A stretch of 64,000 nucleotides of DNA, from the NCBI RefSeq assembly GCF_004345615.1, contig NZ_SLWK01000001.1, positions 806,001-870,000 of the forward strand, given 5' to 3'. The stretch is from Natronoflexus pectinivorans. GTDB taxonomy: Bacteria > Bacteroidota > Bacteroidia > Bacteroidales > Marinilabiliaceae. Positions 1 to 8,971 of the stretch are shown one piece after another (the first letter of the stretch is position 1; every line of letters starts with the position of its first letter). Made by a program: the position numbers and the translations under genes. A model generated the notes under the pieces. That model was not told the origin of the DNA and searched no databases. It saw nothing but the letters and a program-made list of their open reading frames with translations.

Positions 1-484
1 TACCGGCAGGCCCTTTGAGTCTGTCACTAACGTCTGAAGTTTGCTTCCCTTTCATATCATCTCCATCAATTTTCAGAATCCGGTCGCCGGCACGCAAGCC
101 GGCTTCCTGTGCCGGAAAACCTTCATAAGGTTCGGAAACAACAACGAAATCGCCTCGCTTTGTTATCAATGCACCAATACCTGCGTATTCACCAGTCGTC
201 ATAAAACGAAAATCATCCATCTCCGATTCTGGGATAAAGGTGGTATAAGGATCTAACGATTCGAGCATTGCATCAATGGAGGATTTGATTAGGTCATCAG
301 GATTAATCTCATCCACATAAAAGCTATTCAATTCTCTGAAAAGTGTATAGAAAATATCAAGATTTTTGACTATTTCAAAATTTCTACGGTCGGTGTTGGC
401 AGCAATAAAGCCAACTGAAATCATCAGACTTAAAAGAATGGTGATGAACCAGCCTTTTTTTGTTAATCCTCTCTTCTTATCCAT
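1..484 (-). CDS. S41 family C-terminal processing peptidase, N-terminal part (runs off the window)
   Basis: The reverse strand from the ATG at 484 stays open to the window edge, giving about 161 residues. The product starts with a short basic stretch and one hydrophobic segment (about residues 10-30), which suggests a signal anchor with the body in the periplasm. A helical region containing LDPYTTFIPESEM follows; this is typical of the segment before the PDZ domain in bacterial CtpA-type proteases. The start of a PDZ domain is visible with AGLRAGDRILKIDG. The Ser/Lys catalytic region lies outside the window, so activity cannot be judged. A second, complete S41 protease lies at 2820-4460 with the same architecture. 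The family cleaves C-terminal tails of periplasmic substrates. Confidence 0.9.
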   Translation of the reverse strand, partial: MDKKRGLTKKGWFITILLSLMISVGFIAANTDRRNFEIVKNLDIFYTLFRELNSFYVDEINPDDLIKSSIDAMLESLDPYTTFIPESEMDDFRFMTTGEYAGIGALITKRGDFVVVSEPYEGFPAQEAGLRAGDRILKIDGDDMKGKQTSDVSDRLKGPAG

Positions 485-625
485 TTTATGATGTTTTTGA
501 TATAATACAAGATAAAAACTGTGTCAAAATTCATTCCTTTTCTTCGTTTGAAAGTAAAATAAATGAAGTCAGGCAGTGTTTAGTTCGTTAAAGTAGCAAA
601 TTTATAATTAATTACGGATATATCT

Positions 626-2230
626 CTATCCAAAAACAGCCAGTACCTGAACACAAATTATTAGCAATACCATGGCTACCGGATATACTGTTGCATAAGC
701 AACTGCTGGCGCATTGGTTTCGGTCATAGGAGCTACCGCAGCAAGACCGGGTGTACTGGTCATGGCTCCGGTTAATGTTCCCATAAGCGAAAGAAAATTC
801 ATTTTTTTCAAAAATTTTGCAATCATCACAGCCAGAATCATGGGAACCAGGGTGATGAGACCTCCAATCAGGAACAGATTATATCCATAGGTCGTGAAAG
901 TCTCCTCCAGGTTGGCTCCGGCTTTGGTGCCAACTTCTACCAGGAAGAACATCAAACCCAATTGTCGAAGCAATTGGGTGGCTGCCCCAGACATACTCCA
1001 TATGATTGGACCTGTTCGGCCAATTCGGCTTAAGATCATTCCCACAACTAAAACACCTCCGGTTAATCCGGGATTAAACTCAAATCCATTGCTATTGCCA
1101 AATGATAGAGTCAGATTTCCCAACAAAATTCCTAAAACGATACCCAGAGCAACAGGGAAAAAATCTGTATCAGAAAGCTTTTTGTCATTGTTTCCAAAAA
1201 TTCGGAAAACCTGTTGCATATTATCATGGCTACTGGCAACCATCAATTTATCTCCCATTTGCAATCGCAGCGACGGGGAAGGTGTGATATCAATTCCGCT
1301 TCGGCGTACCCTGGTAACTGTAGCCTGATAGGTTGACCATAAGTTGAATGCACCTAAAGTTTGATTGATAACACTTTTATTGGTGACTAAAACCGACTGC
1401 ACTTCATAGGATTTGTGCAGGGGAATATCTTCATTGGTGGCATGCCCAATCAGCAGTTCTATCTTTTTAAGAGCATCTTCGGTTCCAACAGCTTTTATGA
1501 GGTCGCCCTTTTGTAGTTTTACATCAGGAGAAGGCATCATAGTTTCTTCTCCATGTTGAATGCGGGAAATGACCGCATTTGTCATGGACCGAACTTTAAG
1601 TTCGGCAATGGTTCGGTCAATGATCGCCTCATTCTCAACTCTGAATATGCGATTCTTTATTTCCGGAAACTCAAAATGACTCTCTTTCTCAAACTCATCT
1701 TCAGCCGCTTTGATATCGGCCTTTACAAGTTTCGGATAAAGTTTAATAAACAAGATCACCCCAATGACGCCAAATGGGTAGGCTACACCGTAGCCTATGG
1801 AGACCAGCGGAGAATCAATGGCATCTGTTGCAGCTGCTAAACCTGGAGAACTCGAAAGGGCTCCTGTTAATAGACCAATGGCCACAGCCATATCAATGCC
1901 GGTCCAGTACCATGCAATAAAAGTAATGAGCGAGGCCGACAGGATGACAATACTGGTCAGAACGACAAGTGTTCTTCCCTGTTTCCTGAACGAATCAAAA
2001 AAACCCGGACCCGCCTGCATTCCAATGGTATAAATAAACAGGACAAGGCCCAGCTGGCCAATAATAGGTGGAATTTCCAGCCCATGATGGCCAAAAAAGA
2101 TGGCCACGAAAATAATGGCCGAAATATCAAGTGAAATACCGGCAATTTTAATATTGCCGATGACAAATCCTATACAGATGATTAAAAAAAGGATGAAATA
2201 GGGTTGTGATAACAGTTCCATAGAATGCAT
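626..2230 (-). CDS. AspT/YidE-type putative transporter with two TrkA-C domains
   Basis: The 534-residue integral membrane protein consists of two hydrophobic halves (about residues 10-175 and 360-534). Each carries the AspT duplication signature with GLLTGALSSSPGLAA in the first half and GTLTGAMTSTPGLAA in the second. Between them lie two RCK_C/TrkA-C-like ligand-binding domains (about 190-275 and 280-350). This is the usual layout of the AspT/YidE/YbjL family, whose founding member is an aspartate:alanine antiporter. The substrate here is not predictable. The gene is monocistronic and divergent from the dCMP deaminase, with about 130 bp of shared upstream DNA. Confidence 0.88.
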   Translation of the reverse strand: MHSMELLSQPYFILFLIICIGFVIGNIKIAGISLDISAIIFVAIFFGHHGLEIPPIIGQLGLVLFIYTIGMQAGPGFFDSFRKQGRTLVVLTSIVILSASLITFIAWYWTGIDMAVAIGLLTGALSSSPGLAAATDAIDSPLVSIGYGVAYPFGVIGVILFIKLYPKLVKADIKAAEDEFEKESHFEFPEIKNRIFRVENEAIIDRTIAELKVRSMTNAVISRIQHGEETMMPSPDVKLQKGDLIKAVGTEDALKKIELLIGHATNEDIPLHKSYEVQSVLVTNKSVINQTLGAFNLWSTYQATVTRVRRSGIDITPSPSLRLQMGDKLMVASSHDNMQQVFRIFGNNDKKLSDTDFFPVALGIVLGILLGNLTLSFGNSNGFEFNPGLTGGVLVVGMILSRIGRTGPIIWSMSGAATQLLRQLGLMFFLVEVGTKAGANLEETFTTYGYNLFLIGGLITLVPMILAVMIAKFLKKMNFLSLMGTLTGAMTSTPGLAAVAPMTETNAPAVAYATVYPVAMVLLIICVQVLAVFG

Positions 2231-2359
2231 GCATTTTAGAAGAGGGCAAAGTTAAGAGATAATTGGTAATTTGTAACTTGATTTATCTAACTTTACCATT
2301 TTTAATGGTTATTTTTGTTGTTGGTATGTTATTTGTGTAAATTTTAACCTTTATACCGG

Positions 2360-2791
2360 ATGGAAAAGGGTGCAGACGCCAAACAATTGCTGCTTGATAA
2401 AAGATACCTGGCCATGGCAGCCATATGGGCTCAAAACTCATATTGCAAGCGTCGCCAGGTGGGCGCATTGTTGGTAAAAGAGAAAATGATCATCAGTGAC
2501 GGATATAATGGTACGCCATCGGGTTTCGAAAATGAATGTGAAGACGTTAACAATGTAACCAAACCATATGTATTGCATGCCGAAGCTAATGCCATTACAA
2601 AAGTGGCAAGAAGCGGTAACAGCTCCCAGGGAGCAACTCTATATGTTACATCTTCGCCGTGCATTGAGTGTGCCAAGCTGATCATACAGGCTGGTATTGT
2701 CAGGGTTGTTTTTTCTGAGAATTATCGGGTGGATGACGGAATTCAATTATTAAAGAGAGCAGGAGTGGACATTGTACATATCCATCCCTGA
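2360..2791 (+). CDS. deoxycytidylate (dCMP) deaminase, ComEB family
   Basis: The 143-residue protein has the cytidine/deoxycytidylate deaminase zinc site: HAEANA (His ligand plus catalytic Glu) and PCIECAK (two Cys ligands). The N-terminal WAQNSYCKRRQVGALLV stretch and the length match bacterial dCMP deaminases (about 140-160 residues). The reaction converts dCMP to dUMP, feeding thymidylate synthesis. The S41 protease starts 28 bp downstream on the same strand, so the two are probably co-transcribed, with no obvious functional link. Confidence 0.93.
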   Translation: MEKGADAKQLLLDKRYLAMAAIWAQNSYCKRRQVGALLVKEKMIISDGYNGTPSGFENECEDVNNVTKPYVLHAEANAITKVARSGNSSQGATLYVTSSPCIECAKLIIQAGIVRVVFSENYRVDDGIQLLKRAGVDIVHIHP

Positions 2792-2819
2792 AATTAAATT
2801 TTTTAAACCATTTTAAGGA

Positions 2820-4460
2820 ATGAAGTATAATAACAACCTTAAGCAAATAATTCTTCCTGCTGTTCTGGCTTTTGTTTTGATCCTGGGATTTTTTATTGGC
2901 AGGATATGGACGCCTTCAACCTCTTCCACCGGCAGCAACCGGTTGTTTATTTATCCACAATCTAATAAACTGGAAGCATTAATTAACCTCATTGAGCAAG
3001 AGTATGTTGATACCATTAATAAGGAAGAGCTCATTGAAAAGGTAATTCCTGAGATCTTAAAAAACCTCGATCCGCATACGGTATACATTCCTAAAGAAGA
3101 CCTACAGGCAGCCAACGAAGAGTTGGACGGAAATTTTGGCGGAATTGGCGTACAGTTCAGCATGCAAAATGATACGGTGTTGGTAATCAGTGTGATTTCA
3201 GGTGGGCCATCAGAGAAGTTGGGGATCATTCCGGGCGATCGAATCATTACAGTTAATGACAGTATTATCGCTGGAGTTAGCACGAGTACCGATAACGTTG
3301 TCCGATTGCTTCGGGGAGAAATGGGAACCAAGGTTAATGTGGGTATTAAACGCCAGGGGCGCGAGGAGTTGCTGGATTTTGAAATTACTCGTGGGATGAT
3401 TCCCATATATAGTGTAGATGTTTCTTACATGATAACCGATTCCATCGGTTATATAAAAATCAGTCGTTTTGGACGCAATACCTACCAGGAAATGCTTACC
3501 GCCATGGCCAGATTAAAAGCGCACAACTGCCAAAGCGTGATTATTGATTTAAGAGGAAACTCTGGCGGATACCTGGATGTAGCCATCAGCATCATTAACG
3601 AATTTCTTTCAAAGGGCGATTTAATTGTATATACTGAGGGTAAGAATAACCCGCGACAAAACATTTATGCCAACGGAGCCGGCTCCTGCCAGGATGTGGG
3701 AGTTACCATTTTGATCGACGAATTCAGCGCATCGGCCAGCGAAATTATGGCGGGTGCCATACAGGATAACGACAGAGGCTTGGTTGTGGGACGCCGCTCA
3801 TTTGGGAAGGGGCTTGTTCAGCAGCAAATTCCGTTACCCGACAGAAGCGCCATTCGATTGACTGTTGCGAGGTATTATACGCCAAGTGGTCGGGGTATCC
3901 AGAAACCTTATGAAAATGGTGTTGAGGATTACCACCGGGACATTTTGGCCAGATTTGAGCACGGTGAGTTCTTTGAACGAGACAGCATTGTAATGGATGA
4001 ATCATTGGAATTTTTCACACGCGGAGGCAGAATCATATACGGTGGCGGGGGTGTTATGCCTGATGTATTTATTCCCAGAGACACAACACAATTGAGTGAA
4101 TATTATTTCCGTTTACACGATCGTGGGGTCATATATCAGTATGCGCTAAATTATACCGATAACAACAGGTTGCAACTTCAGAGATTCGAAAATGCTGAAT
4201 CATTAGTGGCATACCTATCCAATCTGGACTTGTTAAGCGGATTGGTCGAATTTGCACGTGGCAGAGGAGTCCAGTTCAATCAAGAACAGTTCAGACGTTC
4301 ATCTGAGCGTTTGGAAGTGGAACTTCATGCATATATTGCCAGGAATATCTTTGATAATGAAGGGTTTTATCCTGTATTTCATAAGATTGATGAGGTTGTC
4401 AGAGCTGCTCTTTATCATATCAGAAACGGGTACGATCGTGAAGTGTTAAGCCTGAACTAG
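2820..4460 (+). CDS. S41 family C-terminal processing peptidase
   Basis: The 546-residue protein has an N-terminal membrane segment (about 10-28), a helical lead with LDPHTVYIPKEDL, a PDZ domain (about 95-185) and a tail-specific protease domain (about 195-370). The catalytic Ser sits in SASASEIMAG and the general-base Lys in RRSFGKGLVQ, both intact. A C-terminal helical extension of about 170 residues follows, as in many Bacteroidota members. It is expected to act in the periplasm, anchored to the inner membrane, on C-terminal tails of exported proteins. It follows the dCMP deaminase closely. It is a paralogue of the partial gene at the left edge. Confidence 0.95.
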   Translation: MKYNNNLKQIILPAVLAFVLILGFFIGRIWTPSTSSTGSNRLFIYPQSNKLEALINLIEQEYVDTINKEELIEKVIPEILKNLDPHTVYIPKEDLQAANEELDGNFGGIGVQFSMQNDTVLVISVISGGPSEKLGIIPGDRIITVNDSIIAGVSTSTDNVVRLLRGEMGTKVNVGIKRQGREELLDFEITRGMIPIYSVDVSYMITDSIGYIKISRFGRNTYQEMLTAMARLKAHNCQSVIIDLRGNSGGYLDVAISIINEFLSKGDLIVYTEGKNNPRQNIYANGAGSCQDVGVTILIDEFSASASEIMAGAIQDNDRGLVVGRRSFGKGLVQQQIPLPDRSAIRLTVARYYTPSGRGIQKPYENGVEDYHRDILARFEHGEFFERDSIVMDESLEFFTRGGRIIYGGGGVMPDVFIPRDTTQLSEYYFRLHDRGVIYQYALNYTDNNRLQLQRFENAESLVAYLSNLDLLSGLVEFARGRGVQFNQEQFRRSSERLEVELHAYIARNIFDNEGFYPVFHKIDEVVRAALYHIRNGYDREVLSLN

Positions 4461-4554
4461 TACCGCACTCTCGTAACGAATATTAGGGGACTATAAGTGC
4501 TGAAGTTATTTTATATATACAGAAGAACCAGTTGTAAAAACCGGAGGGATAGAG

Positions 4555-4830
4555 ATGTTATTTAAAGTATTACTGTTTTTGATTATCATATACTACGTTT
4601 TTAAAATTGTAGGACGCATTTTTTTACCCATCTTCATGACCAACAGAATCAGGAAAATGGAGGAGCAAAAGGAGAAAGCCTACCGGGAATACTTAAAGCA
4701 GAAGAAACGAAATGAAGGAAAGGTTACCGTAGATCAGGTGCCACACCAGAAAAAACAACAGCCGCGAAAAACGCGGCCGTTTATGAATGATTCTTCAGGT
4801 GAGTATGTTGATTTTGAAGAGGTAAAATAA
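4555..4830 (+). CDS. DUF4834 family small membrane-associated protein
   Basis: The 91-residue protein has an N-terminal hydrophobic segment (about 3-28) followed by a highly charged, Lys/Glu-rich coiled-coil-like stretch. It ends in the acidic tail SGEYVDFEEVK. This layout and the terminal motif match DUF4834, a small Bacteroidota-specific family of unknown function. A purine-rich GGAGGG-type ribosome binding site lies about 10 bp before the ATG, stronger than is usual in this phylum. It lies about 90 bp after the S41 gene and converges on cysH with only 3 bp between the stops. Confidence 0.8.
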   Translation: MLFKVLLFLIIIYYVFKIVGRIFLPIFMTNRIRKMEEQKEKAYREYLKQKKRNEGKVTVDQVPHQKKQQPRKTRPFMNDSSGEYVDFEEVK

Positions 4831-4833
4831 GAT

Positions 4834-5538
4834 TTATCTCTTATGTAGCCCGCACTCCTTAGTGTCGGGATTTTCCCACCACCAGCGTCCGGCGCGCACA
4901 TCTTCTCCGGGTTCAATGGCTCGGGTACATGGCTGGCAGCCAATTGATGGAAATCCTTTATCATGTAAAGTATTATAAGGAACTTTGTTGGTATGAATAT
5001 ACTCCCAAACCAGTTCTTCGCTCCAATGCGCAAGCGGGTTAACTTTTACCAGTTGATTGTTTTCATCCCATTCCACCACATTTATCCCGCTTCGGGTTAC
5101 AGCCTGTCCGGCACGTAAACCGCATATCCATGCATCAAGGTTGGAAAACGCTCTTTGCAATGGTTCAATTTTTCTTAAGTGACAACAAAGCTTTCGGTTC
5201 TCTATGCTTTCATAAAAGAGGTTGATCCCTTTGCTGTTTACCATCTCCTGAACTTTATCTTTATCAGGAAAAAATATTTCAATTTTGGTTTTATACTTTC
5301 TCGATGTGCGGTCGATGAGGTCATATGTTTCAGAAAACAGCCGACCGGTGTCGAGGGTGAAAACCCGAGCGTTCGCATCTATTTTAAGCAACATATCGGT
5401 CAACACCTGATCTTCTGCCCCAAGGCTTGACGAAAGTGCCACCTTGGCGCCAAAAAGGCTTAAGATGCGCTCCAAAATCTCGTGAGGCTTAGCTGAGTTT
5501 AGTTCTTCGTTTAATTTTACGATTTCTTCTTTTTGCAT
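4834..5538 (-). CDS. cysH: phosphoadenylyl-/adenylyl-sulfate reductase
   Basis: The 234-residue protein belongs to the PAPS/APS reductase (PP-loop) family. Visible landmarks are SSLGAEDQVL near the N-terminus, CCHLRKIEPL, GCQPCTRAI and the catalytic C-terminal ECGLH. The CC plus CxxC set would ligate a [4Fe-4S] cluster, which is characteristic of the APS-using or dual-specificity branch rather than cluster-free E. coli-type CysH; this is a family-level inference. It reduces activated sulfate to sulfite in assimilation. It begins 3 bp after the pfkA stop on the same strand, so the two are probably one transcript. No other sulfate-assimilation gene is in view. Confidence 0.93.
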   Translation of the reverse strand: MQKEEIVKLNEELNSAKPHEILERILSLFGAKVALSSSLGAEDQVLTDMLLKIDANARVFTLDTGRLFSETYDLIDRTSRKYKTKIEIFFPDKDKVQEMVNSKGINLFYESIENRKLCCHLRKIEPLQRAFSNLDAWICGLRAGQAVTRSGINVVEWDENNQLVKVNPLAHWSEELVWEYIHTNKVPYNTLHDKGFPSIGCQPCTRAIEPGEDVRAGRWWWENPDTKECGLHKR

Positions 5539-5541
5539 TGT

Positions 5542-6591
5542 TTATTTCTTTTTTTTTGTACAGTCTCCAAAACATACACCCATACTGCGACCTTTTGCTA
5601 TCAGTTTGTTATCCGGTTCAATCAAACGAGTTTTTCCACCCACTTCCGAAAGTGGAACGCTTGTTACGAGGCCGTTCTTTAAAGCCACCATTTTACCAAA
5701 TTCCCTGTTGTGAACCATTTGAGCGGCATATGTGCCAAATCTTGTAGCCAGTATTCTGTCGGTTGCAGTAGGGCTACCGCCTCTTTGTATGTATCCCAGA
5801 ATGGTTTCCCGGGTTTCCAGCCCTGTGGTTCTTTTAATCTGCTTAGCCATGTATGCTCCGGCCGATTTTTTCTTGCCCTCCTTATAAATACCTTCTCCTA
5901 CTACCACGATGGAATATGGTTTCTTTTTATGGCTGCGCTCAAGCAGGCATTTGGCCACCAGCTCCATGTCGTAAGGGATTTCTGGCAGCAGAATGACGTC
6001 CCCACCGCCTGCTATTCCGGAATACAATGCAATCCATCCGGCATGATGCCCCATAACCTCTATTACCATCACCCGTTTATGAGAATTGGCAGTGGTATGG
6101 AGTCTGTCAATGGCTTCGGTGGCAATGTGTACAGCCGTATCAAAACCAAAGGTGAGATCGGTTCCCCAAATGTCATTATCGATGGTTTTAGGAACGCCAA
6201 TAATATTAAGCCCTTCCTGAGCAAGCAAATCGGCGGTTTTTTGAGTGCCGTTACCTCCAATGCAGACCAGTGCCTCAAGTTTAAGTTCTTCGTAATGTTT
6301 CTTAATCAGCGACGGTATCACCGTCGGATCTTCTCCTTCGTTCACTTTAAAAGGCTTTAACCTTGATGTCCCGAGAATTGTACCCCCTAAGGTCAAAATT
6401 CCGGATAGCTGTGATTCGCTTAACGATATGGTTTGCTTTTCCACCAAACCGCTGAATCCATTGATTATGCCCACAACGTCCATACCATATTCAACAATGG
6501 CTGTTTTACCAACCCCGCGTATGGCTGCATTTATGCCGGGGCAGTCTCCACCGGCAGACAATATGCCTACCCTCATTTTCTTACTGCGCAT
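5542..6591 (-). CDS. pfkA: 6-phosphofructokinase, mixed-substrate group III type
   Basis: The 349-residue protein has the PFK core motifs GGDCPGINA, GGNGT, PKTIDND and MGHHAGW. The Gly in GGNGT corresponds to Gly104 of E. coli PfkA, the position that permits ATP, where PPi-dependent enzymes carry Asp. The Lys in PKTIDND corresponds to position 124 and is typical of PPi and group III enzymes. The combination predicts an ATP-dependent member of the mixed group; this is inference. The enzyme phosphorylates fructose 6-phosphate in glycolysis. A second in-frame ATG lies at 6576, and either start is plausible. cysH follows at once. A poly-Lys tail ends the protein. Confidence 0.93.
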   Translation of the reverse strand: MRSKKMRVGILSAGGDCPGINAAIRGVGKTAIVEYGMDVVGIINGFSGLVEKQTISLSESQLSGILTLGGTILGTSRLKPFKVNEGEDPTVIPSLIKKHYEELKLEALVCIGGNGTQKTADLLAQEGLNIIGVPKTIDNDIWGTDLTFGFDTAVHIATEAIDRLHTTANSHKRVMVIEVMGHHAGWIALYSGIAGGGDVILLPEIPYDMELVAKCLLERSHKKKPYSIVVVGEGIYKEGKKKSAGAYMAKQIKRTTGLETRETILGYIQRGGSPTATDRILATRFGTYAAQMVHNREFGKMVALKNGLVTSVPLSEVGGKTRLIEPDNKLIAKGRSMGVCFGDCTKKKK

Positions 6592-6686
6592 ACTCTTTGG
6601 TTTTATATTTTTATAATCAGGGCGATATATTTTTAAACCATTTAGCAGTCGATGTTGTTTTCAATCTGCTCTGTTTTTTATAGGTT

Positions 6687-7562
6687 TTACGAATGAAAAA
6701 TCAGCAATGGGATATCGGTATTAAAGAGCATTTTCCTGGTTACCGATGGACTGAACACTTTTCGTAAAAGTGTTCGTTTGCGACGGGTCATGGCAATCAG
6801 ATGGGTTGGGTTTTCGGTGAGATACTCTTCAAGGGTTTTTAAATAGTTTTTACCGGTGATGATATCAAAATTGATGTTGTAATTTCGATAAGTACAGTCG
6901 CAGTAAGTACGCAACTGCTCCATTTTACGTATCACATTTTTGTCTGCTTTTCCTGTGGAATGATATACAGCACTTATTTCGGTATGAAACGGCGAAATCA
7001 GCCTGATCAACCTGTGAAGAGAGATGTAGTCCCGGTCGTTGAGTTCAATTAAAAACAGAACTTTTCCCAATTGGGTCAGGTCAATGGTTGAGTGGGACGG
7101 AACAGCCAGTACAGGAGCTGTTACCTTTTGAACCACATCGCTTGTGATGCTTCCCAATGTCTCTTTTATGGTTTCTCCTTTGCTTTTGGTTCCCATTATA
7201 ATCACATCAAAAGACTCCTTATTACTTATTCGGGGAATCACATCCTCCGGGTAACCATATTCGAAACGGTATTCCAGCTGTATGTTTTTGTTTTGCAGTG
7301 AATTCATGGAGTTCACGATGTTTCCTGTCAGTTCTTTAAGTTTTTCCCTTGATTCCTCATCTCGCTTCTCGATGGATGCCTTGGCATCATAAAACTCCTG
7401 TGTCTCTTTCTCAACTAGAGGTTCCTCTTCCAACGATACATATTCTGAAAAGCAGTGCAGAATAAAGATACCCGCAGGAAATTTTTCGGCCAGCGTCAGT
7501 GCGAAGGTCAACGCGTTAAGCGAGTATTCGGAGAAGTTTACCGGTACCAGAATCTTTATCAT
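6687..7562 (-). CDS. tandem universal stress protein (UspA family)
   Basis: The 291-residue product contains two Usp domains. The first begins MIKILVPVNFSEYS and ends near VTAPVLAVPS (about 1-150). It has a GTKSKGETIKETLGS stretch resembling the ATP-binding G-x2-G-x9-G(S/T) loop. The second (about 155-290) is more divergent and ends TDIPLLIFHS. The ATG at 7562 is preferred over an upstream in-frame start at 7607 because homologous Usp domains begin with this (M)IKILVP strand. The protein is cytoplasmic; the family functions in stress and nucleotide sensing, with no specific role visible here. It is monocistronic, between pfkA and a terminator. Confidence 0.9.
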   Translation of the reverse strand: MIKILVPVNFSEYSLNALTFALTLAEKFPAGIFILHCFSEYVSLEEEPLVEKETQEFYDAKASIEKRDEESREKLKELTGNIVNSMNSLQNKNIQLEYRFEYGYPEDVIPRISNKESFDVIIMGTKSKGETIKETLGSITSDVVQKVTAPVLAVPSHSTIDLTQLGKVLFLIELNDRDYISLHRLIRLISPFHTEISAVYHSTGKADKNVIRKMEQLRTYCDCTYRNYNINFDIITGKNYLKTLEEYLTENPTHLIAMTRRKRTLLRKVFSPSVTRKMLFNTDIPLLIFHS

Positions 7563-7659
7563 AACAGGTTGTTTGGTTTTTCTGCTATTGTGGGAGCAAA
7601 ATCCCATTTAATGGTGAAATTTAATACTTTTTTCTTACGGAATCATGCTTTGAACCCTT

Positions 7660-7696
7660 AAAAATAAAAAAGAGAATCGTAAACGTACGATTCTCT
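7660..7696 (-). terminator. rho-independent terminator downstream of queA
   Basis: A perfect 11-bp stem (7671-7681 with 7686-7696) and AACG loop is followed, on the reverse strand, by a T-rich tail (7660-7670). It lies about 45 bp after the queA stop and would end the ftsX-to-queA transcript. Confidence 0.8.
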
Positions 7697-7740
7697 ATTT
7701 TATTAATTGTTATCATCTGCTTATGATAGTTGCATGCTGA

Positions 7741-8790
7741 TTAAATAATCAGCATGGCGTCACCATAAGTCCCGAAGCGGTATTTTTCCTTAACGGCGGT
7801 TTTATAGGCTTTCATCACCAAATCGTATCCGCCGAAAGCAGCCACCATCATCAACAGCGTTGAATAGGGCAGATGAAAGTTGGATATCATGCAATTGGCC
7901 ACCTGAAAATCATAAGCCGGGAATATGAACTTGTTGGTCCAACCCTCAAAGGGTTTTACATGACCAAAAGTACTGACAGAGGTTTCCAGAGTTCGCATGA
8001 CCGTTGTTCCCACGGCGCAAATTTTATTCTTGCGATCTTTTCCGGCGTTGATGATGTTGGCTGCCTCATCCGAAATCAGAATCTGTTCTGAGTCCATTTT
8101 ATGTTTGGTCAGATCCTCAACATCTACGGTCCGGAAATTCCCTAAACCCACGTGAAGTGTGATATAGGAAAAATGGGTTCCTTTTATTTCCAGGCGCTTA
8201 AGCAACTCCCTGCTGAAATGTAAACCGGCGGTTGGAGCAGCAACAGCTCCCTCATTACGTGCAAAAATGGTCTGATAACGTTCGCTGTCCTCCGGTTCAA
8301 CTTCCCTTTTTATGAACTTTGGCAGAGGGGTTTCACCCAGGCTGTAGAGGGTTTTCTTAAAATCTTCGTGCGATCCGTCGTATAGAAAACGCAATGTACG
8401 ACCCCGCGATGTGGTGTTGTCGATCACCTCAGCCACCAAAGCATCATCATCTCCAAAATAGAGTTTGTTGCCAATTCTGATTTTCCGAGCAGGATCAACC
8501 AAAACATCCCAAAGGCGCTGCTCAGTGTTGAGTTCCCTCAACAAAAACACCTCAATTTCAGCCCCGGTTTTTTCCTTATTTCCGTATAATCTGGCCGGAA
8601 ATACTTTGGTATCGTTGAATACAAAAACATCATCGGTCTTAAAATAATCGATGATCTCTTTGAAAATTTTGTGCTCAATTTTACCGGTGTCCCGGTGAAC
8701 TACCATCAAACGGGATTCATCCCTGTTTTGTGTGGGATGAAGAGCAATGAGTTCTTCAGGCAGCTTGTACTTAAATTTTGATAACTTCAT
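7741..8790 (-). CDS. queA: S-adenosylmethionine:tRNA ribosyltransferase-isomerase
   Basis: The 349-residue protein matches QueA over its full length: [16 protein letters not shown] at the start, the [14 protein letters not shown] region, [28 protein letters not shown] and [16 protein letters not shown] near the end. The enzyme transfers and isomerises the ribosyl moiety of SAM onto 7-aminomethyl-7-deazaguanine at the tRNA wobble position in queuosine synthesis. The ATG at 8790 is chosen because the family starts at MKLSxF; an upstream ATG at 8826 would add 12 unsupported residues. It is the last gene of the group with truB, uppP, DUF3098 and ftsX, and is separated from truB by about 180 bp. 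Confidence 0.96.
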   Translation of the reverse strand: MKLSKFKYKLPEELIALHPTQNRDESRLMVVHRDTGKIEHKIFKEIIDYFKTDDVFVFNDTKVFPARLYGNKEKTGAEIEVFLLRELNTEQRLWDVLVDPARKIRIGNKLYFGDDDALVAEVIDNTTSRGRTLRFLYDGSHEDFKKTLYSLGETPLPKFIKREVEPEDSERYQTIFARNEGAVAAPTAGLHFSRELLKRLEIKGTHFSYITLHVGLGNFRTVDVEDLTKHKMDSEQILISDEAANIINAGKDRKNKICAVGTTVMRTLETSVSTFGHVKPFEGWTNKFIFPAYDFQVANCMISNFHLPYSTLLMMVAAFGGYDLVMKAYKTAVKEKYRFGTYGDAMLII

Positions 8791-8971
8791 TACAACAATA
8801 TCGTTAAATGAAACATTTATGAGCATTATGGCTCATAATAAATGATGAATAATTAACCTGATGGTTTAATTGCCCTTCTCTATAAGAGTGGCAATAAGGA
8901 ACATCCTCCCTGTATATGATAACTCTTAGCAGACAGAAAAAGCTCTGTCTCCCTAAACTTCTGTTATACGA

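Noticed and set aside
1-4460. The two S41 proteases as a recent tandem duplication
   Set aside because: They are on opposite strands, separated by unrelated genes, and their visible sequences are well diverged.
5710-6360. Long 216-codon open frame on + opposite pfkA
   Set aside because: It is antisense to a full set of PFK motifs and its translation has no family features.
8930-8952. AGACAGA/TCTGTCT hairpin after truB as a terminator
   Set aside because: Short stem with the T-run in the loop rather than after it on the reverse strand; weak.
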